Below, piece after piece: positions 1 to 13,465 of a stretch of DNA of 64,000 nucleotides. This DNA is from Lineolata rhizophorae (Eukaryota > Ascomycota > Dothideomycetes > Lineolatales > Lineolataceae). The position numbers and the translations under genes were made by a program. The notes beneath the pieces were generated by a model that was not told where the DNA came from, made no database searches, and saw only the letters and a list, made by a program, of their open reading frames with translations. Every line of letters starts with the position of its first letter. Positions within the stretch are counted from its first letter, which is position 1. The stretch is from assembly GCA_010093515.1 (NCBI GenBank), contig MU001674.1, positions 1,327,560 through 1,391,559 on the forward strand, read 5' to 3'.

Positions 1-15
1 CGATAGCGACGCAAG

Positions 16-3000
16 ATGGGGTTCCTCGGCGTTTACAAGGCGGTGTACGACTACTCCCCCAGGGCGGAGAATGAGTTGGCGATAACGGAAGGGGATTTGC
101 TGTTTGTGCTGGAGAAGAGCGACGATGATGATTGGTGGAAGGCGAAGAAGAAGGCGGACAGCGAGGACGAAGAGGAGCCGGAGGGGTTGGTACCGAATAA
201 CTACGTGGAAGAGGTGAGTAGGCTGGCTGCCGTGCGCAAGGATGGGCCGTCCCAGATGGTTTGAGACCTAACGATTTTGCGTCTACTAGGCACCACCTCA
301 GGGCACAGCTAGAGCTCTTTACGACTATACCCGTCAGACCGACGAAGAAATCTCCTTCACCGAAGATGCCGTGCTAGATATCTATGACACCTCAGATCCC
401 GACTGGACTCTCGTCGGTTTCAAAGGCGAGTATGGATTTGCGCCGAGCAATTACATCGAAGAAACCTCCGAGGCCCCACCACCCAAACCCGCTCGTACGC
501 AAGCGCCGACTGCGCCTCGTGAACCCGAACCTGCGCCGGAGCCTGGACCCGGACCCTACCCGATCTCTCCGGCGCGCTCGCCTAGTAGCCCAGTCCAGAG
601 TCCTGCAGCGGCTCTAGCCGGTATCATCCAGCAGAAGACGGGTGACAGGGGCGCGGCCCCTGCTCCGGCACCGAGGCCGTCAGTCCAATCACCACCACTG
701 CCAGCGCGGCCAGTGCAGTACACACCCGAGGAGTCGGAGGAGGAAGCGCCGGCGCCATCGCTGCCGCGGAGGCCGCCGTCGGAGGTCGTGCAACAGCCCC
801 CGGCCATGCCGACTCAATATGCGACAACGCCTTCGCGCGGGCGCGGGCCGTCTATATCCTCGCACAATCAGGACGAAGAGACAATGATGCCGCACTCGCC
901 GAACGGGTACCATTTGTACAACATTCACGAAATGGTGTCGTCGCTAGGCAAGAATAAGAAGATGCCCATGACGCTCGGAATCAACATTCCCAGGGGCATC
1001 ATCATGATCTCGCCCGAAAAGAGCCGCGATGGCCCGCAACGCGAGTGGACGGCGGACAAGCTCACACACTACAGTATTGAGGGCAAGCATGTTTTCATGG
1101 AGCTCATTAAGCCTTCACGCAGCATTGACTTCCATGCTGGCGCCAAAGACACCGCGCACGAAATTGTGTCGGCATTGGGTGAGTTGGCTGGTGCAGCGAG
1201 GGCTGAGGGTCTGCGGGAGGTGCTGGCTGCGGGTGCAGGGGGTAGCAACGTGCAAAAGAAGGGCGTGATGCAGTTCGATTTCATGGCCCAAGGCGAGGAC
1301 GAGGTGACGGTGGCGGCGGGCGACGAGGTTATCGTTCTCGACGACACCAAGAGCGATGAGTGGTGGATGGTCCGTCGCCTCAAAAACGGCAAGCAGGGCG
1401 TCGTACCTAGCAACTACGTCGAGATCACGCAGATGACCGCAACGCCACAGCCGCCCCCGAGCATGAAGGGCGTCAACGCTGGCCGATCTGTCGTCGACCA
1501 GAACCGGCTCGAGGAGGAACGACTTACTCGGGAAGCGATGGCGCGCTCGGCCAGCACGCGCAAGAGAGGGGACAGCGATGCCACCGTTGGAACTAAGTCT
1601 GAGGTAGGCCCGGGCTTGCACTTGCCGGAGCGCAACTCCAGCTTGATGGCCAGAGGGGCTGATGGTAACGCGCGTCGCGCGTCGACGTCACAGAGGCATA
1701 GCAGCAAGCGCGAAAGCCATGGCGGTAGAGGAAGTCAAGGGAAGTCGAGTATGTCTTACGGTTTTAATTTTGCAGTCAGACTTGCAGTCCTTGTACTAAC
1801 CATTTCATCGAAGAACCCGACCCATCGAAAGTGCGCACCTGGACCGACAGGTCTGGGTCGTTCAAGGTCGAAGCCGAATTCATCGGCCTCCGCGACGGGA
1901 AGATTCACCTGCACAAGCTTAACGGGGTGAAGATCGCTGTGCCGGTTTCCAAGATGTCTATTGAAGACATCGAATTCGTTGAGGCCGATACCGGCGCCTC
2001 ACTAGATGAGGATAAGCCGCTCAGTGACATAAAGCGGCGGAGCACACAGCGGGCCAAGGATCGCCAACGAAGCGGCGATGCTGAACGCGAGGACACTAAG
2101 AGGTCGCGCGCTGGCATTGCCGTCGAACAGCAGCCTAAGAAGCCTGAGTACGACTGGTTTGACTTCTTCCTGCAGTGTGGAGTTAACCCCCAGATCTGCG
2201 AACGATACGCCCGCGCCTTTTCCAACGACCAGATGGGTGAGGAGAATCTTCCAGACATCTCGGATTCGACGCTGCGCACACTCGGTTTGAAGGAGGGCGA
2301 TATCCTTCGCGTTATGAAGTTCCTGGACAACAAATATGAGCGCACGGGCGCGAAGGCGCAACAGCGGAACGTCTCGTTCGGGGACACATCCGTCATGGAA
2401 GGCCAAGAAGGGTCGAATGGTCCATTGTTTTCTGGTCCGGGTGGCGCGCTCAAGAACAACACCCGTAAAGGGAGACCAGCGCCAGCTGTCCAGACGAATG
2501 ACGTTGTCGATCCTAAGGCTTTCGAACAGAAGTCTGACGATACGGTTAAAAAGGGCGTGCCGCAAGATGCGGCTGCCACTCCCATCGCTAGTGCTCCACC
2601 GCCGAAGAAGCCTGCCGAGAGCGGCTTCGAGGACAATGCGTGGGAGGTCAAGCCGTCCAAGAGCACGCCTTCCTCGACGGGCGCTCCTACACCCGCTACG
2701 TCTACGGCGTCTCCGCCGCCCCAGCAGCAGACGCCTGCGGCTAGCGCGCCGCCTCCGCAGCCACCAACTGGTGCTATGAACGAGTTGTCGTTACTCTCAC
2801 AGCCGCTTCAACCCACCCCCGCGCCGCCTCAGCAACCCCAGCAACAACAGCTCCCGCCCCAGCAGCAGCCGCAACCTCAGCAGCCGCCGCCGGGCGCCAC
2901 GCCGGGACTTTTCGAGAAGCTTGCGGCTGCGAGGGGATCCCCGCCGCAGGGACAACCGCAGCCGCAGCTTACTGGTTTCCAGCCACAGCCCACGGGCTTC

Positions 3001-4086
3001 AATCCCCAGCAGACGGGCTTCAATCCCCAGGCAAATGGCTTTCAACCTCAACAGACTGGCTTCCAGCAGATGGGCCAACGACAGCGGCCTCAAGCTCCGC
3101 AAATGACGGGAGCTCCCAACAGCCTCATCGCACCGCCGCCACCGCGCGCCAGCTCGGCGCCGCAGAACCCGCAGCAGCCCAGTGCTTTTGGGCCGCCGCA
3201 AGCGCAACCGCTACAAGCGCAGCTGACGGGCATGCCAACGGGAGGATTCCCGAACATGCACGCTCAAGTCAGCCCGCCGGGCCAGAGCATGCAGGAGCTA
3301 ACAGCAGCACGGCAGATGTGGCAGCAGCAACCGCAACCCCAACCGAACGGCGCAGGCCAAGGCGGGCCGCAGCAGCCACTGATGGCGCAACCGACGGGCA
3401 TGGGCTTCGGCGGCTTCGGGCCCCAGCCCGCCGGCTTCGCCAACTCGGTCGTGCCGGCGCTGCCCCAAGGCTTCGCGGCGCAGCCGGCGCACGTGCAGCA
3501 GCAGTTCCTGAACGGCCAGGTCGGGCAGGGTAGCCCGTTCGCGGACCCGGGCGCGCCCCGCATCAACTTCCAGCAGACGGGCTTCCCCGGCCAGCCGACG
3601 GGCTTCGGCGGCGGCGGCTTCGGGGGAGCACCCCAGGGCATGATGCCGCCCCAGCAGACGGGCATCAACGCTTTCCTGCCGCCAGCGTTAACGCCGCAGC
3701 GCACGGGCGCCCCGCAGTTGGGCGGGGGCGTGTTTGGTGGGCCCCAGCAACAGCAACAGCAGCAGAGCCCGCCGCCGCAGCAACAGCAGCCGCAGGGCAA
3801 CGGGTTCCTCGGCGCCGGCGGAGCGAGGCAGCAGACGGGCGGTGGCGGGCTGCAGCCGCTGGTGGCGCAGAAGACGGGGCCGCCGCCGCCGGTCAGGTTC
3901 GGCGTGTCCGAGGGACAGCGCAAGTTGGCGCCGCAGCCGACGGGGAAGCGGGCGAATTTGAGCATGGCTAGTAAGTGCACCCTTTACCTACCGTTTTCAG
4001 GGTTTCTGGGAAAGTTTGCGGCTTGGGTTTTTGAGATACTGATGAGACTCGTGAATATAGCGCCGCAGAATCCGTTTGGGTTTTAA
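16..4086 (+). CDS. SLA1: Sla1-type actin cytoskeleton/endocytosis adaptor
   Basis: Scaffold of the cortical actin patch that links clathrin-mediated endocytic cargo to Las17/Pan1-driven actin assembly. Exons by splice signals and frame: 16-213, 290-1748, 1814-3970, 4061-4086; the 1749-1813 intron has a TACTAAC branch point. Seen in the protein: an SH3 domain from residue 1 (ends PNNYVEE), a second SH3 (ALYDYTRQ...APSNYIEE), a proline-rich linker, a third SH3 (MQFDFMAQ...PSNYVEI), the SHD1 cargo-binding block (RTWTDRSGSFKVEAEF), a SAM-like SHD2 (YDWFDFFLQCGVNPQICERYARAF), then a long Gln/Pro/Gly-rich tail with many QxTG repeats and the terminal TPQNPFGF. The QxTG repeats match sites used by Ark1/Prk1 kinases in yeast. 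Domain order and about 1280 aa length fit the family. The start gives MGFLGVYKAVYDY, the usual fungal N-terminus, only 15 bases from the window edge, so a tiny upstream exon cannot be excluded. Confidence 0.95.
2956..3900 (+). repeat. Degenerate QxTG coding repeats of SLA1 tail
   Basis: Sequence encoding repeated short motifs of the form PQxTGF, for example QPQLTGFQPQPTGFNPQQTG at the start of the array. The repeats lie inside the SLA1 C-terminal tail and probably serve as kinase and EH-domain docking sites rather than being a mobile element. Confidence 0.7.
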
Positions 4087-7000
4087 GAAGCTTTGGACCG
4101 GGTTAGTGAGAGCGTTAAGCGTTTGTGCGTAGTTGGTGTGTGACTTTAGAACGCGAAAGCGATGGTGTGATGATGTTGTAAATAGGTGGGAGGGCGAGGT
4201 GTATGTCGAAACTGCCGTGTGAAGTACGAGGGCAATGAGTGGAGTAAGGAAGTCGATGGTGCGCTTCTGATGCTGGTTAGCTTTGGGGTTGCGGCCACGG
4301 GGATGATTGCTTACGCTCTTTGGTGGTCTCGGACCCGCCTGTTCTATGTCTTCGATGTTTCATTTTTCATGTTTGTCTAGCTCTTTGCACACAAACTTTT
4401 TGCGTGCGTTATTTTTGTTTTCGCTTGCGTTGCCTCGTTGTTTTGCATGCCTATGTAGGACTTAGGGGTACTGTGCAAAAATTTGTTGGGTTTTCCAATC
4501 TCATTTGGAGTGTATTTGTGACGGTTGCCTGACATGTAGACCGCGTAGATTCTGACATTTCTATCCTTCGACGGGGACTTCCTTGCACGCATTTCTACAT
4601 CCATCCATGGCTTGCAGAGTCTCACTCGTATCTATCTACGACTTGCAAAGTCCCCCTCGTGCACTTTTGCAAAGTGCCAACCGGACCATCTCTCCCACAA
4701 CATATACCAAGGTGTGATTTGCTGCTCCTTCCTCTGCACGGACCAGTAGGGGTTGGGATGAACTGGGGGGGCTTGCACATGACACATTGTGCGAGACATG
4801 GACGGGTAGATTCAGAGAGCAAAGGGACGGTATTGCTCGATGGGTTTTCCCCTTTCCGCAACGGCTACCTGAGCAGGACTCTACATAATCTTTGCGGTTC
4901 TTCCAACTGGAGCTGTAGTCTGCGTTTTTGATGACGGTGCCGAATGGCTCGTGCAATTTGCTATACTAGGTAGAGTTATGGACAGTGACGAGAAGGTCAC
5001 TCGGGAGGATGGGACAATGCGCCTGGTCAAAGAGAGAACGTGGACCCTGGCGCCAAAGGTTCATGCATGGGGACTAGCAAAGGACAGTGCTCTGGGACTT
5101 GGGGTCTTCATTGTCATAGATTTCATTCCGGCAAGGAGTCTGGGCAAGCTTTGGCAAACGATTGTAGGGCACAGGAGCGAAAAGAGTGAATGAAGTCCGA
5201 GCTTCCAAGAGAGACCTGCGACTGGCCTACCGTTAGATAGCCGGATTCCTCCTAGACCTATCTGATTTAGAGTTCCCGTAGGCGGGCTCCCCGTCTTGTG
5301 GCGAGAGCAGCGTTGCTGCAAGCTTGGGACTGTTGACGCTCAAGGTGCAAAAAATTGAAGTGCATGGTGGAGTTAGAATAGGATGTAATTCGAATTTAGA
5401 CTCCACAGGTATCCCTCCGTTAACTGAACGCCGGCTAGGTTGTTGCTTGAAAACTCTGCGGCAGCATATTTCAGCTACGTTGCCGAACAAGACCTTAGCA
5501 TCTATGTGATCAACCCAACTTTGCGGACGACTATCACGATGCTTGTACGAAGTGTAGGTTTCGTAGCCAGCCGAAGACCATTATAAGGTTGTTCGTTGCT
5601 GCACGACATGATCGAAGCCGCTCAGGCTTATCTGTGTCGACATGCGTTTCGGAAACATGCCTGTCAAATACTGGACGGATTTGAAGATCGTGGCAGTTCT
5701 GGACTAGTAATGGGCACAAGCGGCGCCATATCAGATGTTTTATTCTTCACCACGTTGGCCTCTTGTCAAGAAACCCACGCAATGGGAGCAGACGGATTCG
5801 GATAACTTTTGCCAGTTGTCTCGATATCTTCCTATGTGAGCTGAAAGCAGGAAGATCAAAGCAGAGAAAGCGAGTCCTACAAATCTCAGGGGAAGCAGTC
5901 CGACCTAATGCGGTCGCTCTATGACCAATGGACAGGTCTGTTTTCATGGGTTGATGTACTAGGGCTACGAAGGCGTTAGCGATCCAGCGTGGGAAGCTGT
6001 CAACGAAGCTTGCCCCAATATCGGTGAGCTCGCTCTGATGAAGGAGTCGGAGCTCGATAACTTTGCCTGGACGAAAACCTGAGCAGTTAGAAGCGTACAA
6101 CAAAGAGTGCAGAGTATAATCAAGGCTAAATTGGATCGGGAGAAGGCAAGACAAGAAGCTTGCTTATTAAGTGTGGAGCAAGAAATAGAGGGTTGTTTAA
6201 CATTTCTGAAGAAACCGCTATGAGCTAGTCAGGGTGCTGTTGGGTTGGAGAGTTGGACGGCGCATATTGCACGCGATACCCTTCATGGCCTCTGTCAAAA
6301 CCAGATATTGTCCCCCCCTCCCCCTCCAACTCCCTTCTCTTCTCTCCTCTCTCTACATGAACAGTTCTACTCTTGCCCTCTTGCCCCTCCGGCCAGCGTA
6401 AAACCTGCACAAATTGACAAAATTTCTTTGAATCGTGTTGGATTGGTCTAGTCAGTTTTGGCCGTACGGAATCTGTGCGGGCGTGATTTCAGGTACATAG
6501 TCTCGGGGAGGGACAAAAAAAGGTTGCAGACCCCTTGAACTCGTCGCTTGAAGAGTGTGTAAAATTTTCTGACAACTCCGAGATACTGTAAGCGTGATTC
6601 TGTCCGTGTGGGAGTCTATGGAGCGCCCTCTCTCTCGACTAGTATCACATGTTGGCATTGCTTTCGGCCTGTATCATGGGGCTTTGCAACTCTACGTACC
6701 GTTGCGCAGCGTAGGAGCGACGTCTACATGGGGGGTCCCTCTGCCGACGCCAGAGACTCGCAGGCCGTGTCGTCCCCGCAGAAGCGATGTTTCGACACAC
6801 TACACGGTAAACCCCTCTGCACCGTACGAGCTGCGCTCGCTTCGCACAGCACGGCGCAGGGAGGAATATACAACACAGCATAGGGAGAAGGATGCAGCAC
6901 AGCACAGGGGGAGCACACAGCACGGCACAGGGAGGAGCACACAGTACAGCTACATAGAAGCCGCTCTCTTGGGGTCGGCGCACGAGACACGGCCTTGGGG

Positions 7001-7872
7001 CGGGAGAGAGGAAATGAAGACATACCGTAACGTAGCCTCAGAAGGACCGGAAAGACTTCCTACGGCGGACAAAGGCACAGAGAACTCGTGCTCTATTCGC
7101 GCAGCACAGTGACATTATTTCGCAGTCAAGCATGTCCAAATTCTAATTCTGCCAGAGCGGAGAGAGCGCGTGCTCCTCCCCGTGCTGTACCGAGCAAAAC
7201 GAGCGGAGCTCAGCTTTCCAGCAAATTCATCTCTATTTCCTGCCCTGAATTCGTGAAAGACACGCTCAAATTCCCGTTATTAGTTAGGCGCAAGTTAAGA
7301 CAGATTGGCGGAGCTGCGAGGTAGTAACGTATAGTTCCGCCTGTGGCGCTCTTCTGCCATATTTTACATTGGACTCTTGGGGTTTTGGTCGGCAAGCATC
7401 CTTCCAGTAGCAGCTGGATCTTCTTCGGTCCACGGCGCCCACGCGTTGGGTGAGCTGTCGCCCCTGTGGCTGCTTGGGCTCGTGCTACAGGGCGGCGCCA
7501 GGATTGGACCCTCGCAATGCGCCGCGCAGTTTATCGTACAAGCGGGCTGTTGTATAGCTCCTAAGCTGTTCAAAGCTCGTTATCTGCCATGTCCTAAGTA
7601 GTCAAAGGCTAAGTTGAATGAAGGCCCATGTTGGCTTGGCTGATCGACCTGGGCAAGCCGACAAACCATATAGAACTGTCGCCGACAACTCCTGACGGCA
7701 GAAACGGTGAGTTGAGCTGCGCCATGCCGGCTACGTCAGACCCTTCATTCGCGTGGAGCTCGGGCCAAATCGCCCACCAACCTGCACGTAGTAAGCGTCC
7801 GACGTTGTAGCTCCGGTCGCGATCTTCTTCACCACACCAAACGTGCCATCGCGCCGTTGCAACCGCTCTTGC
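4087..7872. other. Long intergenic stretch, no recognised gene
   Basis: About 3.8 kb between SLA1 and the HET gene. The open frames here are short, overlap on several strands and match no family I know. It holds a pyrimidine-rich run near 6310-6360 (resembling a fungal promoter tract), a degenerate tandem repeat near 6845-6955 and short repeated TGCAAAGT words near 4645-4680. I see no tRNA or transposase motif. Confidence 0.5.
6845..6957 (+). repeat. Degenerate minisatellite (AGCACGGCACAGGGAGGA-like units)
   Basis: Four imperfect copies of a purine-rich unit of roughly 18-30 bases, of the form AGCACRGSRCAGGGAGGA plus a variable CA-rich tail, lie head to tail. The unit lengths differ, so the array has decayed. 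No coding function is apparent. Confidence 0.55.
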
Positions 7873-9974
7873 ATGGACGACGCTTCGACCGATAGCGATG
7901 CCCTCTGCGAATACTGCCGTGGCATCAGCATCGAGACCATCACCGCTGCCCAAGGGCATCCTCACGCGCCCACATACGACCACTTCGAGACGAGCAGACA
8001 CACTTGCAGCCTGTGCTACCTCATATGGCGGATAGGTGGTCTGCATTTATGGAGATGGCCATCTTTAGAACAGCTGAAAAGCCGGCACAACAGGCCCGGG
8101 TTCTCTTGCTATCTTGTCGACGACCACTCGCCGAATTCTCCCTCCCTCTGCGTTACGGACGGCAAAGGACGGATCACGAGGCTTCATGTCTACACTGAAC
8201 ATGGTGAGGAGGCTCGCCAAGGTTTCGCGGCTCTGTGTTGGCTAATATGACTCCAGACGATCCGGCGACTGGGTATGGCGTGCCCCATCCTTCTCCGTTA
8301 CCCGCGAACACCGCATCGGCTGAAACGCACGAGCTAGCGGAGAAATGGATTCTGAATTGCCTCGAACAGCATAACTGCTCGGAGCTTGGAACTTTGCCTC
8401 CGCGTCGTTCAAGGCGTGGCACGAACGGAAGTCAAAGCCAGAGCCAGGGCCACAGCCAGAACCAATTTGCAGATGCGGATGACGAATTGTTCGCTGATGT
8501 GGTTCCGGCACGCTTGATCGACCTCCGCGCATTTGGAAAAGACAGCGAAGACGCCCGTCTCATTGATGTGCAGGGAGAATGCGGCGATTATGTCGCTTTG
8601 AGCTACTGCTGGGGTAAGGAACCATTACAAAAGTACACGACAACTGAATCACGATTGGGATCAATGAAAAAGAGAATTGTTCATGACGACATGCCCCGGA
8701 CATTTCGAGACGCTTTTGCGATTACGAGAAAGCTTGGAGTTAGATACGTTTGGATCGACGGGATTTGCATTGTTCAAGATTCGAACGATGATTGGGAGAC
8801 TGAATCTGCGAAGATGGGAGCAATTTACGGCAAAGCCTACGTCACTGTGGCGGCGGACTCGAGCACCAACGTTCATGACGGATGTTTTAATCAAAAGAGC
8901 AGGAACCAGATCGACGATATCCCAGGACTGGTGAAGGTCCCAAATGTGCTAGTGTCAAAGAGGACCAGTCGACTGTATATTTACAGCACGATGTATGATT
9001 TAGGCGTTGGCCACGCCGCATCTCGATCCCCTTTTCCTATCGAGCATGGACACCTTTCCCAACGAGGCTGGGCATTCCAAGAAAGATTGCTTTCACCACG
9101 AACTCTTCATTATACGGACCGACGCCTTCATTGGGAATGCAGACAGGAATACCTCTCGGAGGACAATATGCGCTTCATCAAGCAGGAGCCAATATCTAGC
9201 GTTCTATCAAGTCTGCCCAACCTAAGGGTGGTGGATATACTTTCGATGTGGCACAGCGGGATCGTGATGCCATATTCAAAACGACATCTCTCACGCGCCA
9301 CCGACAGACTGCCAGCGCTTTCCGGCTTGGCCCATCTCTTTTCGCGATACCTGAGCGCCGCGTACATAGCAGGCATCTGGAGCGAACGCATCGCGGACGG
9401 ACTGGCGTGGTACCGCAGCGGCACCCTTCCACCCCGCAAACTCGACGGGCCGTCCTTCACCTGGTCCTCGCAGCCCACGCCCGTCGTCTGCTCCACCGTC
9501 ATGGGGAACAGTCGCTGCAGCCTTGCGGACCACAGCGTCGTCCTGGCCGGGCAGGACCCGTTCGGCGCCGTCGCGGCGGCGCGGCTGAAAATGCGCTGCC
9601 GCCTGCGGCGCGCCCGGGTGTGGATCGAGCCGAGCGACGGCGAGCACTTGGCGAGTCAGACGTGGGTCAAGGCGTGGATGGAGCATGACGACGGCGGGAC
9701 GCCCGCTGAGGTCAGCTGGGACTGCCTGGAGGAGTCGGCTGAGCGGGAGCGGCTGGACTGGACTGTCTTTTGTTTGTTGCTGTTTAAGATCGGCCGACGC
9801 CACACGGTTCTGCTGCTCGAGCAGGTGGACGTGGCGACCCCGCAGATACAGAAGGAAGAGGAAAGACCAGGTCCGGATGCGGGGACGGTTTTTAGGAGGA
9901 GAGGAATTGCAAAGTTCCGTTCGATTGCGGACTGGTTTAACGATGGTCATAAGCTGTCCATAACACTAATATGA
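7873..9974 (+). CDS. HET-domain (heterokaryon incompatibility) protein
   Basis: Member of the fungal HET family (PF06985), whose characterised members trigger cell death on non-self recognition. Exons 7873-8203 and 8257-9974 (intron 53 bp), 682 aa. Seen: an N-terminal Cys-containing segment (CEYCRGIS...SCSLCYLI-like: CSLCYLIW) common in such proteins, then the HET core: YVALSYCWGKEP, PRTFRDAFAITRKLGVRYVWIDGICIVQDSNDDW, YGKAYVTVAADSS, and later RGWAFQERLLSPRTLHYT. The C-terminal half has no recognised domain. The ATG at 7873 (MDDASTDSD) was preferred to the in-frame one at 7843 because the family usually starts close to the Cys motif; this choice is uncertain. The partner antigen is unknown. 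Confidence 0.9.
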
Positions 9975-11222
9975 ACCACGGCATAAACGTAACTTTTGGT
10001 CTACTGAATTTCAATGGTGCACTCTCGGAACTTTGCGCTTTTGCTGATGCAAAAAACAGAGTAGTCGCAAATGGCAAGTATAGCCAACACCGCCTAGGTG
10101 TGACTTGCTCGCAGCACTAGCGGGCTGCAGCTGAGCCCCCCGGGCGGGAAGATGCAGCTCCGCTCGGTTTCATGCCGCTTCCACCAACATCTGCAGCTCT
10201 CATTTGTGGACAGTTCTGCTACACAAGCTTTTGGTCATTCTCAATAGGTATCTAGCTAAAAAGCACTCTTTATTTCCAGCGACCAGATTTTTAGCTACTG
10301 AACACACAGCCGACCAGCACGTGATGAGACGGCGATCTGGGCCCCGGGGCGCAGACAGGCGTCGTAAGCACAAGGGCTGGGCGAGAAGCCACAAAGGACC
10401 GTCCACCGCATGTCTGGCCCCGAGGTTGGAAAGTTGGACTCAGCTGCTGCCACACCGACTCACCGGACGTTTGGCATGGAGGGGTCGCGTCCGAACCTCG
10501 TCGGCGCAAGAGCTGACCGCGCAGTGCGTGCCAGGCGCCAATCACACCGCGCCGGTGATGCCGTGACGACCAGAGCCCAAGTATCCATTCTGTGCCTCGA
10601 GCTACCTCCTACTTACTGCCCCTGTGGCCGAAATCACGTATTTTTGTTCTTATTCTAGCCTGGGCTACTGATCGAATACTAAGTCTATGCTCAGGCGGTG
10701 GACGCTTCTTAAGTCTACTTGCTGTGTCTTTTTCTCCTAACGATTTGTCTCGGCCCACGGTAAGGCTTTTGTTTCTTTTCTCGAACTTTCAATTTGTTTT
10801 TATAGAACTATCTACTTTGCGTCTGACCTAGCAATTACCCTCGACACCCATCTGACCGCGATTTCCGTTTGTTCCAGCATGGATACTTCCAATATACCTA
10901 TGGTGTCACAGTTTCAGCCATCGGAGGCTAGATGAGTCGAATGCTGACTGGCTGATCCTCGGCTTTTCTGGGCCTTCCAGTCAGCCTCTCAGCCACCGTT
11001 ACCCCATCGGCCCTGTGACGTTTCTTGACTCCATATTCCCTCCGTCGAATTCGTATAGGAGGTCGTCGGCTTATTCTCATTTGGCAAACGGGGGAACCTA
11101 TGACTTTGTGAGTGGTGGCTTAGGTGCTTTTATTTATACAGCTGTCCTCCCGTGTTTCAAGGCATCTTCGAATGGCCTAACTGGAGGGGTCGACAGAGTA
11201 AGTATCCTTTCACACAACAAAA
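9975..11222. other. Intergenic region, no recognised gene
   Basis: About 1.25 kb between the HET gene and the FAD oxidase gene. Only short unconserved frames are present. A GTAAGT near 11199 close upstream of the next start could mark a 5' UTR intron, but no acceptor is convincing. Confidence 0.45.
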
Positions 11223-13465
11223 ATGCTGTGTACTTCTTCATCCTCGTCAGACGAATCTGACGGCTTGGAGCTGCCTCGCCTCCATCGCGACGAGATCCTC
11301 GAGGACATCCTCGAGCACGTCGAGCGGTTCCGATCGCGGTTCAAAGACCTGAACTACGCGGCGCTTGAAGATGATGTCCTCAAGCCGGTCCTGGCCAACA
11401 CTTTCGATCCCGAGGTCCAGGTTCGCGGCTTCATGAAGCTGCTGCAACCAACCTCGGCCTACCGCGATGCCTTGAAGCATATCGACAATGCAGAGCTTAG
11501 GAAGCAGATTACGCGATTCGCCGACGGCAGCAGCGCCAAGGACGCTGTTGGCGAGAGCGGATTCAATGTCGGAGCGCATCCGAGTCCTGGCGTGAAGCAC
11601 CACTTCTCCCTGTTGACCGCTTTGCGGGATGCCCTTCTTTGTGGTGGATCTCTTAAGACTACTGTGAAGGACTTCTTGAACATCTCTGATATGAGGGAGT
11701 ACACGAAGAACCTGCCGGTAGTTTTTGAGGACCATTCTGAGACTCAGGTGATTGAAGTATGTACCATTCCCTGTGACTTCCTGTAAGCCTTGCTGGACTA
11801 ACCTTGTGGTAGGCTTACTCCGATGTTCCCTTTGAGAACTGGGGCCAGTCCGTCAAAAACACCCCGCGGGTGACGTTCCTACCCCAGACTGTTCGCGGCG
11901 TTCAGAACGTGGTGCGCTTTGCGATTGATCACGGCCTTCGCGTCCGCTGTGCTGGATATCGCCATAGCTGGAGCGGCATATTCTCCCAAGATAGGGAGGT
12001 TCTTATTTCTCTGGTAAACCTCCGTCAGGTTACTACTCTTCCAGACCCTATGAGCATCATCCCTGGGCCCTATACTGGGCAAGACGTCCCAGATCTCAGA
12101 ACGATTGAGTTGAAGGAGCAGGTGGCGGACGGGAAGAGGCTTTGCCGAGTTGGAGTTGCCGTCACGAATGAAGACTTTCGTCGGTGGGCAGTTGCCAACG
12201 ACACTTGGACGTTTCCTGTCGACGTGATCCTGGTGGAAGTCACCATTGGTGGAGTCAATGGTCCTATCTGCCACGGCGCGGGCGCGAGACACAAGACAAT
12301 CTCGGACTATGTGCGGAAAGTCGAGTACGTGGACTGCAATGGCAATCTCCAGGTTGTCGACGATCCGGCGCTCGTTAAGGCTGCCGCCGGTTGCTTCGGG
12401 CTTCTTGGTGTCGTGACCCACATCACGTTCGAGCTGGATGCGATGTCATACGCTGTCATGGAGCCCCGCAAGGTCGACGTCGAACTTGCCATTCCGCCTT
12501 TGCGCAAGGACGATATCCCGTCGGAGTTGCGGAGTCCTTGGTTCAACGATGCAGATGCCGCGGAGAAGCTGCAGAGGGCCAAGGAAGAGTTTGAACGGCG
12601 GGCAAATGATTACTATAGCGAATGGTTCTGGTTCACCTACCAACAGAAGGCTTGGATCAACACATGGAACACAACAGACGACGGCGAGGGCTCCGAGGAG
12701 TATCCGTCGGAGTCGGCCGTGTTCCTGCAATGGGTGGAAGGCTGGATCGGCGGGGTGATGACTGGCCACCCATGGTTCAACGCCATTCCAGGATACTGGC
12801 AGACCCAATTGCTTGCCACACTGGGCATGGCTTCCCTCCCGCCGACCTTTGGCGAGACCAATACGCCCACGATCAAGACCAGCTTGCCGAACGGCCTCCA
12901 CTTCCGCCGCGGCATCCAAAACTTGCGCGTGCGCGACATGGAGTTTCAGATCCCGATCTTGCGCGACGAGTCGACTGGCAAGATGGACTACTCGATCGTC
13001 CAGCGCGCCTGGTGGGACATTATCCGCCTGGTGTATGAGTACACCAACAACAAGAAGGATCCCTCGTCGCCGATGCGTCTCACGCTCGAGCTGCGCATCA
13101 TGAACGGGAGTGACGTGCTGATGGCGCCGCAGAAAGGCAACGCGCAGACGGCGAGTATCGAGGTCCTGTCTGTGCCGGACGCGGTCGCGGACGAGGAGTG
13201 GCATGGTTTCATACAAAAGGTCGCGGATATTTGGATGTCGTATGGCGAGGAGTACAATGTCCGGCCGCACTGGGCCAAGGAGTGGCAGCAGGTCAAGTTC
13301 AAAGGCCGCCCGGCGGTCGAGTACTTGAAGAATGTCGCGTACAAGGATCAGCTCGTTGAGTTTAAGGACGCGCTGCGGAGGATCGGCGAGCCGCATGGAT
13401 GGGGTCTGGAACAGCTTCGTGGGCGCTTTTCGAACAAACTTTGGGATGAGATAGTATTCTCGTAG
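11223..13465 (+). CDS. FAD-linked (VAO/ALO-type) sugar-1,4-lactone oxidase-like protein
   Basis: Likely flavin oxidase of the VAO fold with an ALO C-terminal domain (relatives: D-arabinono- or L-gulono-1,4-lactone oxidase). Exons 11223-11756 and 11813-13465, intron 56 bp with branch point GGACTAAC; 728 aa. Seen: an FAD-binding PCMH region after residue ~200 (NTPRVTFLPQT, CAGYRHSWSGIFSQD, VGVAVTNEDFRRWAV, TIGGVNGPICHGAGARHKTISDYV) and near the C-terminus RPHWAKEW, the HWAK signature of the ALO domain. The first ~190 residues are an extension not typical of yeast Alo1 (about 526 aa) and were not recognised. The substrate is therefore open. It lies outside the hxn gene set but next to it; no shared role is shown. 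Confidence 0.8.

Noticed and set aside
3264-3980. 238-codon minus-strand frame opposite the SLA1 tail
   Set aside because: Shadow of the Gln/Pro/Gly repeat; Cys/Gly-rich composition arises from the antisense of CAG/CCG codons.
5747-6154. 135-codon minus-strand frame in the SLA1-HET intergenic region
   Set aside because: Mixed composition without family motif; opposite strand is equally uninformative.
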